A DNA stretch of 33,203 nt, from positions 1-33,203 of the forward strand of contig NZ_JADHDW010000020.1 of NCBI RefSeq assembly GCF_016820555.1, read 5' to 3'. A program made the position numbers and the translations under genes. Below the pieces are notes generated by a model. It made no database searches. It was not told the origin of the DNA and worked only from the letters and a program-made list of their open reading frames with translations. Positions 1-7,798 of the stretch are shown piece by piece. The stretch's first letter is position 1. Every line of letters begins with the position of its first letter. This DNA comes from Bacillus sp. REN10. Lineage in GTDB: Bacteria > Bacillota > Bacilli > Bacillales > Domibacillaceae.

Positions 1-13
1 ACGTGCGATACAT
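1..13 (-). CDS. 5' end of an unidentified SOS-controlled gene, cut by the window edge
   Basis: Only four codons (M-Y-R-T) of a minus-strand gene lie inside the window, so the product cannot be named. The start is supported by a strong ribosome binding site (complement of 21-28, AAAGGAGG) seven bases before the ATG at 13-11. A good sigma-A promoter with a LexA-like box lies just upstream. An ATG at 18-16 is too close to the ribosome binding site to be used. The promoter suggests a DNA-damage-inducible product, but that is inference from the regulation only. Confidence 0.45.
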
Positions 14-34
14 CCCATCCCCTCCTTTGTCATC

Positions 35-63
35 ATTATAAAACGAATGTATGTTCCTATCAA
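35..63 (-). promoter_or_regulatory. sigma-A promoter for the gene leaving the left edge
   Basis: On the minus strand a -35 TTGATA (63-58) and a perfect -10 TATAAT (40-35) are separated by exactly 17 bp. Transcription would begin near position 28, leaving a very short leader that starts at the ribosome binding site. Confidence 0.7.
44..57 (-). promoter_or_regulatory. LexA (SOS) box inside the promoter spacer
   Basis: The minus-strand sequence GGAACATACATTCG matches the Gram-positive LexA operator CGAAC-N4-GTTCG at 8 of 10 defined positions. It fills most of the spacer between the -35 and -10 elements, the position expected for repression by promoter occlusion. Confidence 0.6.
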
Positions 64-216
64 GAACAAATGGAACATGTCATCCTTTTTTCTTTCGACA
101 AAGTTCGGAAGGTCCTCCCCCCCACACTTTTCGGCTGTGCCGAACCGCGATTCATCCTCTCCCTACTCGCTGGGCTGTGCCCTTCACGCTCCTTGAGGAA
201 GAGGGCTTCTCTCGGA
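64..216. other. GC-rich non-coding block of unknown origin
   Basis: This stretch is visibly richer in G+C than its surroundings and holds a perfect 6-bp hairpin (130-135 with 139-144, loop TGT) beside a run of seven C. No convincing gene was found on either strand. The change in composition right after the comQ-like remnant suggests it arrived separately, possibly as the end of a lost mobile element, but nothing identifies it. Confidence 0.3.
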
Positions 217-668
217 TTATGTTAAATAATGAATGGTTGTTTCCATTTGTATTCCTCCTGATTTTTTTAATAGATCGATTATTTTCTCTTTATAGCTTAG
301 CAATGTTTCGAAAGAGATCTTCCCGTTATAATAATCTCTCACTATTTCTCCTTCTTTAATGGAAGGATTCAACAAATACATAATAGGTAACGTTTTCTTT
401 TTCAATTTACAATCGCTTTTTTCTTCAAACTTATTACATCTTGAATATCGTCGATCATATCTAAAGAGAGGATAAGCCCTTCTAAACATGAAGTTACATC
501 GTCATGACAAGTTCCTTCAGAAAATGCGTAAAAATGCAATTTAAGAGAATCTGCAAACGGAGTTCGATTTTCCTTAAATTTTTCTTGAGAAAAAGCTGAA
601 ATATCCTTCCTCAACTGCAAATCATGAATAAATCTGGACGATATATGTTCTATTTCTTTAATAATTCA
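217..668 (-). pseudogene. decayed comQ-like isoprenyl transferase gene
   Basis: ComQ modifies the ComX competence pheromone with an isoprenyl group. Two overlapping reading frames together look like a shortened ComQ. The first (668-402) contains F-A-D-S-x-x-L-H followed by L-I-L-S-L-D-M-I-D-D-I-Q-D, the Asp-rich region that ComQ and polyprenyl synthases share. The second (about 420-217) contains a K-K-K-T-L-P-I-M-Y-L segment and the K-S-G-G-I-Q segment expected near the C-terminus. The frames differ, giving a frameshift near 400-420. The total of about 150 codons is roughly half of ComQ, so the middle appears deleted. The first frame also meets an in-frame TGA at 668-666 right after the ribosome-binding-site-linked ATG. 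No convincing comX, comP or comA follows. The family call rests on remembered ComQ sequence and is moderately secure; inactivity is clear. Confidence 0.5.
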
Positions 669-749
669 TCTCATCCTCCTCTCTTATTGGAACTTATTCC
701 TGAATAATATAGTAACATTTAACCATTTCACCCACAACTTTCTAGTCAA

Positions 750-793
750 TCACCGCAATTTCTTTGTGGTAAACCACATTAGTTTTGCGGTGA
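750..793. repeat. nested double hairpin in an intergenic region
   Basis: A perfect 9-bp outer stem (750-758 with 785-793) encloses a perfect 5-bp inner stem with a TAAA loop (765-769 with 774-778). No T-run follows on either strand, so a simple terminator is unlikely. It lies between the comQ-like remnant and the metallophosphoesterase gene, about 60 bp upstream of that gene's promoter. The rest of 669-893 holds no gene. Confidence 0.5.
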
Positions 794-853
794 GGGGAGA
801 GAGGGAAACCGTTACCCGGACAATCCAAACCTCTGAAACCACTCCATTAGGTA

Positions 854-862
854 TGTTAAAAT
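854..862 (+). promoter_or_regulatory. extended -10 promoter of the metallophosphoesterase gene
   Basis: TG-T-TAAAAT lies 32 bp before the start codon of the downstream gene. The -35 region is poor, as is usual for extended -10 promoters. The ribosome binding site AAAAAGGAG follows at about 877-885. Confidence 0.45.
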
Positions 863-893
863 CAAGTACAACCTCAAAAAGGAGAAACAGTGG

Positions 894-2003
894 ATGACAA
901 AATTTAAAACGGTTCATTTTATTCTCATACTTCTTCTATTTAATAGTTTATTGTTTTATATCGGCTGGAATGGATGGGTGTGGCTAAAGGTGGCTTTTGA
1001 TGCCCAAAACCCATTGCTGTATAGCGTGCTTTTTATTTTTCTTTCGTATTCTTTTATTGCTAGCCGAATGTCAAAGTTTTTATCAGTTTTCCGAATGATT
1101 GGTTACATTTGGCTCGCGGTTATTCAATACAGTCTCTTACTGTTGCCGTTAGCTGATCTTGCTGTATTTTTGTTAACACTCGCTTCCGTTCCGCTACACA
1201 CAGCTATTTTTTTAGTTGGAAATGTGGTGCTTGGAATATTCGGCATTATCTTTGCCTACGGATTATTTAACGCTTACAGCCCTGTCATTCGGACATATCA
1301 AATCACTGTGCCAAAGAAGCAAGGAACCCGCGACGCCTTACGTATTGCAATGGCCTCTGATATGCATTTCGGTAGATTATCCGGCATCGCTCATTTAAAA
1401 CGATTAGTCAAAAAAGTAAAAAAGATTGAACCCGACTTGATTCTTTTACCTGGTGATATTATTGATGACGACCTCGAGGCATTTATGCGCAAAAAGATGA
1501 GCACCATCATGAGTGAATTGCGAGCTCCTTTAGGAGTGTATGGCGTGCTTGGCAATCACGAGTATTATGGTGGGCAAATTGCAGAATTTATCGAGGAAAT
1601 GAAGAAGATCAATATTAACATCATGTTAGATGAAAAGCTAACGATCGATCATAGCTTTCACCTCATCGGCCGCAAAGATAAAACCGATAAAAACAGACAA
1701 TCATTTGCCAACCTGCTTACAGATATCGATCGTGCTTATCCAATTATCGCGATGGATCACCAGCCGTTTGAGCTCCAGCAAGCACAGGAAAACGGTGTGG
1801 ATATTTTATTTTCCGGTCATACTCATCGCGGACAAATGGCGCCCAATCATTTGATTACTAGAAAAATGTATGAACTGGATTGGGGATATAAGCAAAAGGG
1901 ACAACTGCATGCTTTTGTTTCTTCTGGTTTCGGATTCTGGGGACCGCCGATTCGAATTGGCAGTCGCTCTGAAATCCTGAAAGTAGATATCAAGTTTATA
2001 TAA
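894..2003 (+). CDS. membrane-anchored calcineurin-like metallophosphoesterase (YkoQ/YaeI type)
   Basis: A 369-residue protein with a membrane N-terminal third (about four hydrophobic segments, residues 7-130) and a cytoplasm-facing or surface metallophosphoesterase domain (about residues 150-369). The metal-binding motifs appear in order: D-M-H near residue 156, G-D-I-I-D-D-D near 187, G-N-H-E near 222 and G-H-T-H-R-G near 311. These are the five blocks of the dimetal phosphoesterase fold. Related membrane-linked enzymes cleave phospholipid or nucleotide-lipid pyrophosphates; the substrate here is unknown. The start at 894 has a ribosome binding site nine bases upstream. The gene is alone in its transcription unit, with a promoter before it and a bidirectional terminator after it. 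Confidence 0.85.
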   Translation: MTKFKTVHFILILLLFNSLLFYIGWNGWVWLKVAFDAQNPLLYSVLFIFLSYSFIASRMSKFLSVFRMIGYIWLAVIQYSLLLLPLADLAVFLLTLASVPLHTAIFLVGNVVLGIFGIIFAYGLFNAYSPVIRTYQITVPKKQGTRDALRIAMASDMHFGRLSGIAHLKRLVKKVKKIEPDLILLPGDIIDDDLEAFMRKKMSTIMSELRAPLGVYGVLGNHEYYGGQIAEFIEEMKKININIMLDEKLTIDHSFHLIGRKDKTDKNRQSFANLLTDIDRAYPIIAMDHQPFELQQAQENGVDILFSGHTHRGQMAPNHLITRKMYELDWGYKQKGQLHAFVSSGFGFWGPPIRIGSRSEILKVDIKFI

Positions 2004-2074
2004 ATAAAGAAGAATGATTCAAACGCCATTGGAACAACGAGAAAAAAGTCCGCTGGAACTGTGGAAAAAACAAA

Positions 2075-2104
2075 AGTGAAGGCGCCTTTCCCGGCGCCTT
2101 CACT
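2075..2104. terminator. bidirectional terminator between convergent genes
   Basis: A perfect 12-bp GC-rich stem (2075-2086 with 2093-2104) with a six-base loop, flanked by A-rich sequence on the left and CTTTATTT on the right. It can stop transcription of the phosphoesterase gene and of the convergent YiaA/YiaB-type gene, whose stop codon lies inside the right arm. Confidence 0.85.
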
Positions 2105-2360
2105 CTTTATTTGATAAGTTCTTCATTCGATCTTGTTCAGCTATGATTTCGTTATCTTCGGCATTATCTCTCGTTACTTTTTGTGTTAAAATCGCACCAA
2201 CTGCCACGAGAATCATCACCGCAATATAGTAGCCTTTCTCATTCAGCTCTAAGCTGGTCTCATTGTATAATCCAATGCCGAATAAAGCAACTCCAGCAAA
2301 AAATGTAAAGTAAGCTAATCCCGTGAAAGCAGGAGTGTTTCTGCGTCTATATCTTTGCAT
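2100..2360 (-). CDS. small YiaA/YiaB-type two-helix membrane protein
   Basis: An 86-residue protein with two hydrophobic helices (about residues 13-31 and 43-60). The segment between and after them, L-N-E-K-G-Y-Y and Q-K-V-T-R-D, is the signature of the YiaA/YiaB two-helix family of inner-membrane proteins. No enzymatic residues are evident and the family function is not established. The start has a ribosome binding site (GGAGG) eight bases upstream. The charged C-terminal tail is probably cytoplasmic. It is transcribed alone and converges with the phosphoesterase gene. Confidence 0.75.
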   Translation of the reverse strand: MQRYRRRNTPAFTGLAYFTFFAGVALFGIGLYNETSLELNEKGYYIAVMILVAVGAILTQKVTRDNAEDNEIIAEQDRMKNLSNKE

Positions 2361-2509
2361 ATTTCGACCTCCAACTATATCCCTTTTTATTATTACATGC
2401 TATAAAACACAATAAAATACATATGAATTTTTAATTAAAATTATTGGACAAATTTTGAGGAATGACAGACACCTTATTCGGTCAAACTAAACGAAAAAGG
2501 GTGATCCGA

Positions 2510-2671
2510 ATGTTGGCGAATTTAGTAACTAGTTTGATCGCTTCAGCAATCGTTATGAAGCGCAGCATGGATTGGCATAAGCGCGTACTGTATGTCTCCA
2601 TTCCTCTATTCGTATTATTTACGATCGTTCAAACAGGATATATTGTTAATCACTTAAGCAAAAATCGTTAA
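2510..2671 (+). CDS. small hypothetical membrane protein
   Basis: The start at 2510 gives 53 residues with a first hydrophobic stretch (residues 2-14), a basic segment with M-K-R-S-M-D-W-H-K-R, and a second hydrophobic stretch (about residues 25-45). The reading frame stays open back to 2462, but that ATG has almost no space after its ribosome-binding-like bases and lies in a repeat-like motif. The ATG at 2510 has AAAAAGGGTGAT at the right distance. A strong terminator follows directly, which supports a real transcript. I do not recognise the family. Confidence 0.55.
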   Translation: MLANLVTSLIASAIVMKRSMDWHKRVLYVSIPLFVLFTIVQTGYIVNHLSKNR

Positions 2672-2675
2672 CAAG

Positions 2676-2697
2676 AGGAGGCAGAAGAGCGCCTCCT
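2676..2697 (+). terminator. terminator of the small membrane protein gene
   Basis: A perfect 7-bp GC-rich stem (2676-2682 with 2691-2697) followed by TTTTATCTT, five bases after the stop codon. Confidence 0.8.
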
Positions 2698-2732
2698 TTT
2701 ATCTTGCATCTACAACGACTTTATCTGACCAG

Positions 2733-4007
2733 TTAGTTCGGCAAAGTAAACGTTGCTGCCTTCCCTTTAGAAATATCCTTCGCTTCTTGATTTCTCATTG
2801 GCCCGATTTCTAGCTCGAATGCTTTGTCTTTCCAAATCTTTTCGTATTGTTCTTTATCTAACACGAAAACTTGTAAAAGCTCGCCCTTCTCTCCTGCGTT
2901 CACTAAATCACCATACTTATAATTTAGCAACATGCCCTCACCAAGCAAATATTGAGCCCCATCGTTTACTGTTAACTTTGAACTTATCGATGATAAACCG
3001 ATGTTATCTGTCCCTTTATTATCTAGTTGAAGTTTTACTGTCAATAAGACAATTCCATTTGTGAAAGAGGTAAATCGCGGAGCTTCCACTTCATTTGGAG
3101 TGAACTCAGCAAATTGGTAACCATCTAATGTCACATTGACATCCCCTATTTGCTGGTTTTCGTTGATGCCGCTCTTTTCTTTTAACATTTTCTTTTGACC
3201 CATGTTATCGAATGTTGCTCTATCTTGATAAAAAGTATTATTGCTCGTTACTTTTTCAGCTCCATCGCCGTTTAAAGCTAAATTAAAGCGTCCTTCTGAA
3301 CCAACAGCTGAATTTACTTTATTTTGCTCTAACAGCGCGGGAGGCACCATGACAGTTACCGTTGATAGTTCCTTGATTTTCGCTAAATCCGTTTTACCAA
3401 ATGGGTAAGCAATGTAGCCAGTGACCGTTTCTCCTGCTTTTAATACATAATTTGTTTTGTAATTTAACTTTGTCGGTATTTGCTTCTCTTCAGGAATCAA
3501 ATCTTTATAATTTGTATAATATTTCTCTGCACCTGTAAAAGTAATATCTAATGTAGGCATATAATAGACATCTTTATCAAGGTCATTTTTCACTGTATAT
3601 TTAGCTAAAATAACGCCACCCTCTGTTTCATCTCTGAATGGAATAGAGAAGTCTGTATGAAAATCCTTCAACTCTACTAACTTATACGAATCTAAAGAAA
3701 CAGACACTTTATCCATTTTATGCACTTGTGGCTCATTGCTCTCATAAACCACCTTGGCCGTTCCTTCCGTCTCCTCTTCCATATAGGAAATTAATGTGGA
3801 AAAGTCCTCGTTAGCTGCGGCTGGCTCACTTTTTTCTTGAACTTCTTTCTCTTCACCCTTTGCTTGCTCCGACTTTTCTTCTGTTGCCTCCTGATCTTGC
3901 TCCGTATTCGTTGCCTCTTCTTTTTTCGGTTCTTCATCATTGCCGCATGCGCTGATGAATGCCGTTGCTACTAATGCCGTTGCTAATACTAATAATTTTT
4001 TTGGCAT
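2733..4007 (-). CDS. surface lipoprotein of unknown function (DUF5068-like)
   Basis: A 424-residue secreted lipoprotein. The signal peptide ends in the lipobox I-S-A-C, so Cys21 would be lipid-modified and anchor the protein outside the membrane. Residues about 22-65 form a low-complexity linker rich in Glu, Lys and Gln. The rest looks like two related beta-rich domains: about 85-225 and 275-420 each contain a hydrophobic-strand pattern with a D-x-Y-x-x-x-E-x-x element and a G-x-V/I-L-L/A-x-x segment. This is the layout I associate with DUF5068 lipoproteins in Bacillus, from memory. The start ATG has GGAGG eight bases upstream. The gene is single; its promoter probably uses a TATAAT at 4063-4058. 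Confidence 0.75.
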   Translation of the reverse strand: MPKKLLVLATALVATAFISACGNDEEPKKEEATNTEQDQEATEEKSEQAKGEEKEVQEKSEPAAANEDFSTLISYMEEETEGTAKVVYESNEPQVHKMDKVSVSLDSYKLVELKDFHTDFSIPFRDETEGGVILAKYTVKNDLDKDVYYMPTLDITFTGAEKYYTNYKDLIPEEKQIPTKLNYKTNYVLKAGETVTGYIAYPFGKTDLAKIKELSTVTVMVPPALLEQNKVNSAVGSEGRFNLALNGDGAEKVTSNNTFYQDRATFDNMGQKKMLKEKSGINENQQIGDVNVTLDGYQFAEFTPNEVEAPRFTSFTNGIVLLTVKLQLDNKGTDNIGLSSISSKLTVNDGAQYLLGEGMLLNYKYGDLVNAGEKGELLQVFVLDKEQYEKIWKDKAFELEIGPMRNQEAKDISKGKAATFTLPN

Positions 4008-4271
4008 ACTTGATCCTCCATTTGTCTCTTTAACCGCTTTAGTCCAGAATTTTATTTATTATAATAATACCGGAAATATGTAATTAGTTTCCCTTTTCAT
4101 ATAATAAATAATGGATTTAAAACCATATTAATCCTGAATAAACTAAAAAACAATAAAACATCCCACTAATTTTAGCTAATATTCAAAAAATAGTAGAATA
4201 ATAATGTATCAATTTTACAAAAAAGTATGATGATTAAATTAACTTTTGGTAAAATAGTAGCAATTAAACAA

Positions 4272-4310
4272 AAAAGTTACTTTCCAAGATAATCTTTGAA
4301 AGTAACTTTT
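4272..4310 (-). terminator. terminator of the 556-residue membrane protein gene
   Basis: A perfect 13-bp stem (4272-4284 with 4298-4310) followed on the minus strand by TTTTTTGTTT. It lies 21 bp after the stop codon of the gene ending at 4332. The remaining gene-free stretch 4008-4271 is AT-rich and contains only the presumed promoter of the lipoprotein gene (TATAAT, complement of 4058-4063). Confidence 0.85.
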
Positions 4311-4331
4311 GATCTCATGATGTTTGCTATT

Positions 4332-6002
4332 TTATTCCAGCCCTTTAATTATTAACTCTTTAACAGGCAAAAATTGTTCCCCAGTCTCTAAATAAGTCGC
4401 ATGTACTTGATCTCCTTCTTGCAAGTAGATCGCAACAGGAGTATTTTCTGAAGAAACGACATAATTTTGACGGTTCTCCAATAAGAAAGACACAAGCGTG
4501 AAGTCTCCGGATTTCTCTTTATAAACTCTTAACACTTTTCCGCTGACTTGTTTTTCTGCGGTTTTCGAGCTTCCATCAACCGTGCCACCACCTCTTTGCA
4601 AGGCCGTTTTATATTGTTTTAATGCCTCATTTGGTGTTGTTCCGGATACAGAAATTTCTGGATTCGCGGCGGAAACGATAAAGTAATTTTGCAGAAAACC
4701 ATTGGCATCCAATACTGGAGTTAACCAGCTAGCTTCCCCATAAAAATTATAAAGAATTGGCATTTGCCCCTTCCATTTTTTCTCAATAAATTTCTTTTCA
4801 ATAATTTGCAGCACTCCTTGAGAATCCATATATGATTCTTCTAAGTTTCCTGTGTAATAAGTAGCTTTCCCTGTTCTCGCATTCGTCAACGAGTACCCAA
4901 GCATCGAATCTACCCCTTCTTTCGGACTTGTGAAGTCAGTAAAGTAATACATTTCACCTTGCTCATTGAAAACTGGGCTGACGTTAGCCTCCGTTCCTTC
5001 ATCCGAAGGGAGCTTTACATCTGATTTGCCAAATTTGCTATTCCAAAATCCATGGACGTAATTTCCGTAATAACTGTTTTGAAGACTGACCGTTTCAGGA
5101 GAAATTGCTCCATCAATAAAACTTGGAATCTCAGATAACGAATACGCTTTCGTTTCCCCTGTTTTCGGATCAATTGACACAATTCCTTTCACTTTAAATC
5201 CATTACGCGCTGAAATAAATTCGCCATATGTGCGGATATAATATGGCTTTCCTTGATCATCAATCTCTAATTGCGGCTCTCCATAAAAAATGCGCTTTGG
5301 ATAGTTCATGCGAATGTGACGCTCGATATTTTTATTAAAATAAGCGGATGGCGTGTATTCCATATCTGCTTTCACAAACTTAGGATTAGCTGATGAATCG
5401 GTGGCACTGATGATGAAATAACCAGGTGTTGTGTCTCCATTCAACCATTTGAAAAACCCCGAAAACTCCACAGGAGCAATATATACATACTCCCCATTGA
5501 CCTTTTGAATTTGCAGCCTGCCAAGCTCGTAATAGCTCGTATTCGGCACTTGACCGAACGCTTTTTTCATTTTGTTGCGGGCAAATTTAGGTGGCACACT
5601 GGCTGGCGTTTCCCGCTCATCAAAAGGTTTAATTTCCACCTTTTCTTCCATTTTAGCTGCTTCAAATTTTTCATCCGCATTGAATACAAACGCTGTTAAA
5701 AAATAACCGCCTACGATTACACTCATTGCAAAGAGAGTCGCTTTTACTAATCGCTCCTTCCCCGATGCAAACACCGCGCCTGCTGCTGACACAATGATTA
5801 ATAACGGCCAAACGGATGTGACATTATAATCTAAGTTAGTCAGGTAATAAAACGCAAAGACAGTAGGCACAAGTATAATAGCTGCTCCTATGAAAAAAAC
5901 AATGGCCGACTGTTTCCCTTTTGCTTTCTTGATAGAAACAGGTGCAAGAATTAGTGCTGATATCAAACCTATAATTAGTGAAAATAAAAAGACACTTCCC
6001 AT
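4332..6002 (-). CDS. large membrane-anchored protein of unknown function
   Basis: A 556-residue protein. Four hydrophobic segments (about residues 3-24, 33-54, 65-82 and 87-108) are followed by a long soluble part with mixed beta-rich sequence that should face the outside. Repeated Y-F/Y-I-x-x-A/S-x-D/N-P motifs near 197 and 445 suggest a duplicated domain. The last 80 residues look like a separate small beta-barrel-like domain. No catalytic motif is recognised. The start has GGGAG eight bases upstream. The gene lies between two intergenic regions and has its own strong terminator, so it is probably monocistronic. Function cannot be assigned from sequence alone. Confidence 0.7.
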   Translation of the reverse strand: MGSVFLFSLIIGLISALILAPVSIKKAKGKQSAIVFFIGAAIILVPTVFAFYYLTNLDYNVTSVWPLLIIVSAAGAVFASGKERLVKATLFAMSVIVGGYFLTAFVFNADEKFEAAKMEEKVEIKPFDERETPASVPPKFARNKMKKAFGQVPNTSYYELGRLQIQKVNGEYVYIAPVEFSGFFKWLNGDTTPGYFIISATDSSANPKFVKADMEYTPSAYFNKNIERHIRMNYPKRIFYGEPQLEIDDQGKPYYIRTYGEFISARNGFKVKGIVSIDPKTGETKAYSLSEIPSFIDGAISPETVSLQNSYYGNYVHGFWNSKFGKSDVKLPSDEGTEANVSPVFNEQGEMYYFTDFTSPKEGVDSMLGYSLTNARTGKATYYTGNLEESYMDSQGVLQIIEKKFIEKKWKGQMPILYNFYGEASWLTPVLDANGFLQNYFIVSAANPEISVSGTTPNEALKQYKTALQRGGGTVDGSSKTAEKQVSGKVLRVYKEKSGDFTLVSFLLENRQNYVVSSENTPVAIYLQEGDQVHATYLETGEQFLPVKELIIKGLE

Positions 6003-6384
6003 GATGAACTCCCTTCAAACGTTGTCTATCTAAACTTACGAATGAAAGGAGAAAAATGTTTCAGAAAAATGAAAGAAAACCTAACGACTAAAGAGACTGC
6101 TCTTTTCGACAAAACCCGGGGAGTGACAGGCACCTCCCGAATTTATTCAAATAAGACTAAATTATGCACACAGTCATAAATTCCTTGCTATTAGAAAATA
6201 GGTTGATTCGTTTATTAGTTGAAGTAATGAACATATTGCGACATTTCTTCATGTTGGTGCGAAAATTGCATTTACTTCAAACAAAGTGACGATTTCAAAC
6301 GAGAGGAGATTGATTGTCGATGGAGCGTCCACCTTAATACACCTCTAAGTTTCTGAAAATTCAAATAAAAAGGAGCGTTGATAT
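6003..6384. other. intergenic region with a dispersed-repeat-like motif
   Basis: No gene is seen in these 382 bp. At about 6117-6140 the motif GAGTGACAGGCACCTCCCG occurs; a related version (AATGACAGACACCTTATTCGG) occurs at 2461-2481. Motifs of this form are common between genes in Bacillaceae, and I associate them from memory with REP-like elements mobilised by Y1 transposases. The right end must hold the promoter of the permease gene, but no clear -35/-10 pair was found. Confidence 0.35.
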
Positions 6385-7749
6385 ATGTCAGATCAAAATA
6401 CACTTAAGCGTTCACTTGGACTATGGGCCATTGTTGGACTTGGATTGGGTTATATGACGCCAACTGTTGTATTCGATACATTTGGAATTGTGTCTGAAGC
6501 AACGAATGGCGTCGTCCCGCTTGCTTATCTCGCTGCGTTAGTGGTGATGATGTTTACAGCGATTAGTTATGGAAAAATGGTACAAGTATTTCCTAGTGCG
6601 GGATCCGCGTATACGTATACTCGGGAAACTATTAGTCCTCATCTTGGTTTTCTTGTTGGATGGGCATCCTTATTGGATTATTTACTTCTTCCAATGATCA
6701 ACGCCTTAATTATTCGACTTTATATGGAATCAATTTTTCCAAATATACCGTCATGGATATGGGTGGTTGGGTATGTCATCATTATTACCGCCATCAACTT
6801 ATGGGGAATGGGTAAAACATCGAATTTAAATGCGATCCTTGTTATTTTTGAAGTGGTGCTCATTGGCTCATTTCTTGTTTTAGCTTTTATGCAACTATCC
6901 AATGGAATGGGACAGGGAACACTTTTTACGACGGAACCTCTCTTCCACTCTGATGTTCATTTATCGGCTGTTCTGACAGGAGCAACCGTCGTTTGTTTCT
7001 CCTTTATCGGGTTTGACGCTGTCACTATGTATACGGAAGAAGCAATCGACCAAAAAATTATGCCGAAAGCCATTATGCTTACCGTTCTAATTGGCGGAGC
7101 GATCTTTTTCATTTGCAGTTACTTTACACAAGCATTGTTCCCCGATTTATCTGGTTTCAAGGTCACGGATGATACATTACCTGAAATTGGATTATTTGTC
7201 GGTGGAGCGATCTTTAAACTGATTTTTCTATCAGGTGCTTTTGCTGCCACTGTCGCTTCTGGACTGGCTTCCCATGCCAGTGTGTCTCGCTTGTTATATG
7301 TAATGGGACGAAATGGAGCGCTTCCGAAAAAGCTATTCGGCCGTATTCATCCGCGTTTCCGAACACCTTCCTTTAATGTAATCCTAGTCGGAGCCGTTTC
7401 ATTGCTCGCTATTGCTCCGAGCTTAGAATTGATTTCAGCGGTGATCAACTTTGGTGCCTTAATTGCGTTTACATTTGTCAACCTATCTGTCATTGCTCAC
7501 TTTATCGTCCGACAAAAAAGATATAAAACACCAAAGGATATTTTCTCTTATTTAATTATGCCATTGCTCGGCGCTGGGCTAACAGGGATTTTGTGGTACC
7601 ACTTACACGCCGATGCCTTGATTGGAGGACTCATATGGGTAACAATCGGAATCGTTTATATGCTGTTTTTAACGAAGTTCTCTAAAACAAAGTTAACGGA
7701 TATTGACTTTAATGAAACAGAGGTCAATCAGTCTGCTTCCAGATCATGA
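6385..7749 (+). CDS. APC-superfamily permease, putrescine importer-like
   Basis: A 454-residue integral membrane protein with about 12 hydrophobic helices. The N-terminal half matches the PuuP putrescine importer group closely in memory: G-L-G-Y-M-T-P-T near residue 20, F-D-T-F-G-I-V-S, then S-A-G-S-A-Y-T-Y-T and V-G-W-x-S-L-L-D-Y. C-F-S-F-I-G-F-D-A near residue 208 is the conserved TM6 region that contacts substrate. It probably imports a polyamine or amino acid by proton symport. The start has AAAAAGGAG followed by nine bases. It stands alone and ends in a bidirectional terminator shared with the convergent MBL-fold gene. The exact substrate is inference. Confidence 0.8.
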   Translation: MSDQNTLKRSLGLWAIVGLGLGYMTPTVVFDTFGIVSEATNGVVPLAYLAALVVMMFTAISYGKMVQVFPSAGSAYTYTRETISPHLGFLVGWASLLDYLLLPMINALIIRLYMESIFPNIPSWIWVVGYVIIITAINLWGMGKTSNLNAILVIFEVVLIGSFLVLAFMQLSNGMGQGTLFTTEPLFHSDVHLSAVLTGATVVCFSFIGFDAVTMYTEEAIDQKIMPKAIMLTVLIGGAIFFICSYFTQALFPDLSGFKVTDDTLPEIGLFVGGAIFKLIFLSGAFAATVASGLASHASVSRLLYVMGRNGALPKKLFGRIHPRFRTPSFNVILVGAVSLLAIAPSLELISAVINFGALIAFTFVNLSVIAHFIVRQKRYKTPKDIFSYLIMPLLGAGLTGILWYHLHADALIGGLIWVTIGIVYMLFLTKFSKTKLTDIDFNETEVNQSASRS

Positions 7750-7766
7750 GAATTCAACTGAACGAG

Positions 7767-7792
7767 AAAATCCCCGCTCAAACGGGGATTTT
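7767..7792. terminator. bidirectional terminator
   Basis: A perfect 10-bp stem (7767-7776 with 7783-7792) with loop CTCAAA and T-runs on both strands. It serves the permease gene and the convergent MBL-fold hydrolase gene. Confidence 0.9.
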
Positions 7793-7798
7793 TCGTAT

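Noticed and set aside
62-240. Possible comX start or TnpB/omega-RNA end behind the comQ-like remnant
   Set aside because: The M-E-T-T-I-H-Y-L codons are better explained as the ComQ C-terminal region, and neither a pheromone precursor nor a transposon end could be recognised in the GC-rich block.
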